From the NCBI RefSeq assembly GCF_913063425.1, contig NZ_CAJXYK010000027.1:16543-80542 (forward strand): a DNA stretch of 64,000 nucleotides, written 5' to 3'. The DNA comes from an uncultured Thiohalocapsa sp. Lineage in GTDB: Bacteria > Pseudomonadota > Gammaproteobacteria > Chromatiales > Chromatiaceae. Under the pieces are notes generated by a model, which did no database searches, was not told where the DNA came from, and saw only the letters and a list, made by a program, of their open reading frames with translations. Both the position numbers and the translations under genes were made by a program. Positions 59,581 to 64,000 of the stretch are shown here, one piece after another (positions within the stretch are counted from its first letter, which is position 1; every line of letters starts with the position of its first letter).

Positions 59581-59786
59581 GGGTCTGTGAAGAAACCCAC
59601 CGACCTGACGCAGACCACCTTCGGACGCGCCGTGCGCAAGCCGCGCATCCAGCACCACATGGCCCCCGCCCGCAGCGGCGCGCATCCATTGAAACCGCGC
59701 CGCCGGCACCGAGATGTTCAGCCAAGCCCGCCCACATCGCCACCGCGGCCCGCACCCCTGAACTTGCCCACGGACCCTGACGACCC

Positions 59787-61862
59787 ATGACCAATCCGCT
59801 CCTCGAAGACCGCATCCTCCCCGACTTTGAGCGTATTCGGCCCGAGCACATCGAGCCCGCCGTCGACCAGCTGCTCGCCGACGGCCGTGCCCTGGTGGCC
59901 GAGCTCGGCGCCCAGGCGGACAGCGCCACCTGGGAGCGCTTCGTCGAGCGCATCGAGCTGGAGGACGACCGCCTGTCCCGCGCCTGGTCGCCCGTGAGCC
60001 ATCTCAACTCCGTCATGAGCTCCGACGCCCTGCGTGCGGCCTACACCGCCTGCCTGCCCAAGCTCTCCGACTACGCAAGCGAGGTGGGCCAGAACACCGC
60101 CCTCTACCGCGGCTACCAGAAGGTCGCCGAGCAGCCGGGCCTGAACGACGCCCAGCGCAGGATGCTCGCCAACACCCTGCGCGACCTGCACCTCGCCGGC
60201 GTCGACCTGCCCGAGGCCAAGAAGGCCCGCTTTCGGGAGATCAGCCAACGCCTGAGCCAGCTCACCAACCAGTTCTCCGAGCACGTGCTGGACGCCACCA
60301 ACGCCTGGCACAAGCACATCACGGACGAGTCGGCCTTGGACGGCCTGCCCGCCGGCGCCAAGGCGCTCGCCCGGCACGAGGCCGAGTCCCGCGAGCTCGA
60401 CGGCTGGGTGCTGACGCTGGACTTCCCGTCCTTCGAGCCGGTGATGAAGCACGCCCGGGACCGGGCGCTGCGCCGCGAGGTCTACACCGCCTACAGCACC
60501 CGCGCCTCGGACCAGGGTCCGCAGGCCGGAGAGTGGGACAACACACCGGTCATGGAGGAGATCCTGGCCCTGCGCCACGAGCAGGCACAGCTGCTCGGCT
60601 TCAGCAACTACGCCGAGCTGTCACTGGCACCGAAGATGGCCCGCGACACCGACGAGGTCATGGGCTTTCTCAACGATCTCGCCGAGCGGGCCGTGCCCCA
60701 GGCGCGGGCCGAGCTTCTGGAGCTGCGCGACTTCGCGCGGGAGACGGACGGCCTCGACGACCTCGCGCCCTGGGACCTGATGTACTACGGCGAGAAGCTC
60801 CGTGTCGCCCGCTTCGACATCAGCGACGAGGCACTGAAGCCCTACTTCCCGCTGGAAGGCGTCATCAGCGGCATGTTCCGCGTCGCCGAGAAGCTCTTCG
60901 ACGTGGCGATCGAGCCGGCGGCGGCCGACAACACCTGGCACCCGGACGTGCGCCGCTACGTCATCAACGACACCGACGGCAACCCACGTGCCGAGTGCTA
61001 TCTGGACCCCTTCGCCCGGCAGAAGAAGCAGGGCGGCGCCTGGATGAACGGCGCCGTAAGCCGGATGGTCATGGGCGGGCGCCGGCAGCTGCCCATCGCC
61101 TACCTGGTCTGCAACTTCACGCCGCCGGTGGCCGGCCACCCGAGCCTGCTCACCCACCGCGAGGTCGAGACCCTCTTCCACGAATTCGGCCACGGCCTGC
61201 ACCACATGCTGACCCGTGTGGACTATCCGCCGGTGGCCGGCATCCACGGCGTGCCCTGGGACGCCGTGGAGCTGCCGAGCCAGTTCCTGGAGAACTGGTG
61301 CTGGGAGCGCGAATCCCTCGACCTGTTCGCCCGCCATCACGAGACCGGCGCGCCGATTCCGGAAGACCTGTTCCAGCGCATGCTGGACGCCAAGCACTTC
61401 CAGTCCGCCATGCAGATGGTGCGCCAGCTGGAGTTCTCCCTGTTCGACTTCCGCATCCACATGGAGTACGACCCGGCCCAGGGCGGTCGCATCTACGAGA
61501 TCCTGGACGCCGTGCGCGACCAGGTGGCCGTGCTCAAGCCGCCGGCGTGGAACCGCTTTCCGCACGGCTTCTCGCACATCTTCGCGGGCGGCTATGCGGC
61601 GGGCTATTTCAGCTACAAGTGGGCAGAGGTGCTCTCGGCCGACGCCTTCTCGCTGTTCGAAGAGCGCGGCGTCTTCGACCCCGACACCGGCCGCGCCTTC
61701 CGCGAGCTGATCCTGGAGCGCGGCGGCTCCGCAGACGCCATGGACCTCTTCACCGCCTTCCGCGGCCGCGAGCCCCGGGTGGACGCCCTGCTCCGGCACA
61801 GCGGCATCGGCACCGCCGTCCAGCCCGCAGACACCGACGACGATATGCAGCGGGTGGCCTAG
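59787..61862 (+). CDS. prlC: Oligopeptidase A (M3 metallopeptidase)
   Basis: HEFGHGLHHML zinc motif; GIHGVPWDAVELPSQFLENWCWE. Confidence 0.95.
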   Translation: MTNPLLEDRILPDFERIRPEHIEPAVDQLLADGRALVAELGAQADSATWERFVERIELEDDRLSRAWSPVSHLNSVMSSDALRAAYTACLPKLSDYASEVGQNTALYRGYQKVAEQPGLNDAQRRMLANTLRDLHLAGVDLPEAKKARFREISQRLSQLTNQFSEHVLDATNAWHKHITDESALDGLPAGAKALARHEAESRELDGWVLTLDFPSFEPVMKHARDRALRREVYTAYSTRASDQGPQAGEWDNTPVMEEILALRHEQAQLLGFSNYAELSLAPKMARDTDEVMGFLNDLAERAVPQARAELLELRDFARETDGLDDLAPWDLMYYGEKLRVARFDISDEALKPYFPLEGVISGMFRVAEKLFDVAIEPAAADNTWHPDVRRYVINDTDGNPRAECYLDPFARQKKQGGAWMNGAVSRMVMGGRRQLPIAYLVCNFTPPVAGHPSLLTHREVETLFHEFGHGLHHMLTRVDYPPVAGIHGVPWDAVELPSQFLENWCWERESLDLFARHHETGAPIPEDLFQRMLDAKHFQSAMQMVRQLEFSLFDFRIHMEYDPAQGGRIYEILDAVRDQVAVLKPPAWNRFPHGFSHIFAGGYAAGYFSYKWAEVLSADAFSLFEERGVFDPDTGRAFRELILERGGSADAMDLFTAFRGREPRVDALLRHSGIGTAVQPADTDDDMQRVA

Positions 61863-61912
61863 ACGTTATACTGCCGCGCTTCGCTCCGGCCGCACACCTG
61901 GAGTGATACCTC

Positions 61913-62002
<90 letters not shown>

Positions 62003-62123
62003 AATCAAGCACTCAGCAGTTTCCCCACCCCGCGCCTTTCGCGTCAATCGCGTGCATGTACTGGTACCTGTATCGGTACCCGCCCTCCTGACCTAAGCCG
62101 CGTAAGTTGTTGGGCGCTGCGGA

Positions 62124-62777
62124 TCAGGTACCGCGGTAACTGGAACCTCGTGGCACCTCGAAGCTCACGCGCCGCTGCCGACTCGATGCCGCCGGCCGGT
62201 GCCTTACCGGGCCGGCGCGGGCCTCCCGGTGCCTGTCGGTCCCGGACCTTGCCCAGCACCGACTTGCCGCCGCCGCGGTGGGGAGCCGCAGACACACGTA
62301 GGGCGTCAGCCCGAAGCCCTGGTCCGCAAAGGCGGGCTCCCTCGGCGCCGTCTCGGAGAAGGCCAGGTGTGGCCCGGCCTCCCGCGTCCGCGTCGCGAAG
62401 CGCGCAAACGTCGCCAGGGTCTCGTCTTGATAGCGCTTGCGGTCCACGATCCTGTTGCGGGGATGCTCGGATGGGATTCCGATCAGACGCCAATCGGATA
62501 TTGATCCGATCAGGCCGCCTCGGCCTCGCCGAGCCAGCAGTCGCGTCAGCGAGACGAAGCGGTAGGGCGCCTCGTCCGCGCCGATGTGTTTGTGATCGCC
62601 CTTGCCGCGCTCGTTATCGTAGGGCACCAGGCAGTGCCCCGAACGGCCGCAGTAGAGCCGGTACTTGAGCCCATGCGCAAACTCCGGGGTTGGAGCGGGC
62701 AACTGCCAGACCACGCGCTCGACGATCAGGCCGTTGCCGAACGTCTTGCGATCGCGCAGGATCAGGCGTGCGGCCAT
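62124..62777 (-). CDS. TumE-like (DUF6516) toxin-family ORF, possibly extended or degenerate at the C-terminus
   Basis: LKYRLYCGRSGHCLVPYDNERGKGDHKHIGADEAPYRFVSLTRLL. Confidence 0.5.
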   Translation of the reverse strand: MAARLILRDRKTFGNGLIVERVVWQLPAPTPEFAHGLKYRLYCGRSGHCLVPYDNERGKGDHKHIGADEAPYRFVSLTRLLARRGRGGLIGSISDWRLIGIPSEHPRNRIVDRKRYQDETLATFARFATRTREAGPHLAFSETAPREPAFADQGFGLTPYVCLRLPTAAAASRCWARSGTDRHREARAGPVRHRPAASSRQRRVSFEVPRGSSYRGT

Positions 62778-63740
62778 CAGCCGTCCGCCTGACAGGGCAG
62801 TTGCTTGAAGCGCACGCCAAGCGCCGCGAGCCGGGACTCGTGCAGCCGGCATGCCTCGCCGAACACCACCCGCGGCCCGTCGTGCGCCGGCAGCGCGTCC
62901 AGCACCGGGGCGGTCAGCACGTTGCCGCCGTCCGGCCGCCGGTCGTCGAGGATGCCGTTGAACAGCAGGTAGTAGGCGGTGCCCCCGGTGCTCGCCGAGC
63001 AACGGCGATGCCGGCACCTCCCCGAGCGGCTGCCGCATCTCCCGGTACCAGATCCACTGCGCCAAGTCCGCAAAGCCGACGCCGGGGCGGATGCTGCCGG
63101 GCCCGTCGAACACCGGCTCGCCGAGCCGGCAGAACCGGAAGCCGCCGCCGCCCTGGCAGCCGACCGCTTGCGCGATGCCGCCCTGCTCCCCGTCGATGAC
63201 CTTGCGCAGCCGCGCCGCGCAATGGGTCTCGGCATGGTCGCCCATCTCGACGCCGATCCAGCGCCGACCCATCTTGTGCGCGACGGCGGCCGGGTAAAAG
63301 AGGCTATCGGTGCAGCGACCACCTTATCCCAGCAGCAGCCGTGTCGTTCTTTCGAAATGGGGTTCGTTCATCCGGCCCGTCCGGCTCCGCGAAAACCTGA
63401 TACTGCGCAATAGCCTTTTCAGTTCTTGGCATAAGGCTGAAGCGTTCCTCGGCAAGTGTCTTTCTTGCCTTTGGGCCTGCCGCGGCCAAAGCCCGCCCCC
63501 AAACGAGTATGTGATCGCCTATTGATGCAATTTTCCGATCAGTCGGAAGATGCACTTGACGCGCCCGGCGTAGACCGGCAGCAGCGACTTCAGCGCGTCC
63601 AGGCTGTCACCCTGGATCAGCAGGTTCTCGTTGTCCGGGTCACCGTAGCCGAGGCTCGGCTCGGCCACGAGCAGGCGGTAGGGGACCTCGCGGGCGGCGA
63701 CAACGGCCTTGTCCTTACCTGTCCAGTGCAGCGACGGCAT
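62777..63740 (-). pseudogene. mod: Type III restriction-modification methyltransferase (Mod) pseudogene
   Basis: N-terminal fragment LHWTGKDKAVVAAREVPYRLL...NLLIQGDSLDALKSLLPVYAGRVKCI; DPPY catalytic region missing; C-terminal fragment AHKMGRRWIGVEMGDHAETHCAARLRKVIDGEQGG...GGGGFRFCRLGEPVFD then frameshift to GTAYYLLFNGILDDRRPDGGNVLTAPVLDALPAHDGPRVVFGEACRL. Confidence 0.75.
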
Positions 63741-64000
63741 GTAGTTCGGCTACCTATGCGACCTTCGACCTATGGCGCACTGGCGGGCGAATCAAAGTAC
63801 ACGCCCCGAGCGGCACCACCAGGAACATCAACAGCAGGTGCGCAGTGCAGCGGAACCACCTCGCGCAGGAAGCGCTCGCGCGTCGCCATGGACTTGAGGA
63901 TGGCGCATCGATACTGCGCGTCTCGACGCCGGCGGCGGCGCGCTCGGGCGCCAGTCGGTACGTCTCGCACACGTCCTGGCACGTCTCATCGAAGTCCTCA

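Noticed and set aside
62003-64000. Direct repeat of the tRNA-Ser 3' end as attR of an integrated element
   Set aside because: I could not see a second copy of tcgaatcccaccctctccgcca in the window; it may lie beyond 64 kb.

Overview
This 64 kb window is GC-rich chromosome that looks gammaproteobacterial. Most of it is dense core and housekeeping genes: an RND efflux pair, nagZ, nrtR-nadA, aas, zapE, hemN, prmB, iscR, rlmN-pilW-hisS-yfgM-bamB-der, tpm, cytochrome c/SCO, oligopeptidase A and tRNA-Ser(CGA). Three short accessory or decayed stretches interrupt it. (1) About 10.6-13.9 kb: an inverted 8-bp tandem-repeat element, a widespread-type hairpin repeat, and a relic integron. The relic has a shredded intI pseudogene, two attC-like sites and two cassettes; the second cassette appears to carry an ORF-less group II intron of about 670 nt with recognisable domains V and VI. 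(2) About 40.5-41.3 kb: a RAYT-transposase remnant, a probable IS91-type remnant and tandem REP-like hairpins. (3) About 62-64 kb, just after tRNA-Ser(CGA): a broken type III mod gene and a TumE-like ORF. Other points of interest are a perfect 15-bp palindrome placed inside a 17-bp promoter spacer in front of nrtR-nadA, a TrkA-N/RyR-domain protein inside a co-directional thiol/electrophile-stress gene cluster, and an RND transporter with a long histone-H1-like tail. All calls come from reading the sequence and ORF translations. No database search or folding software was run.
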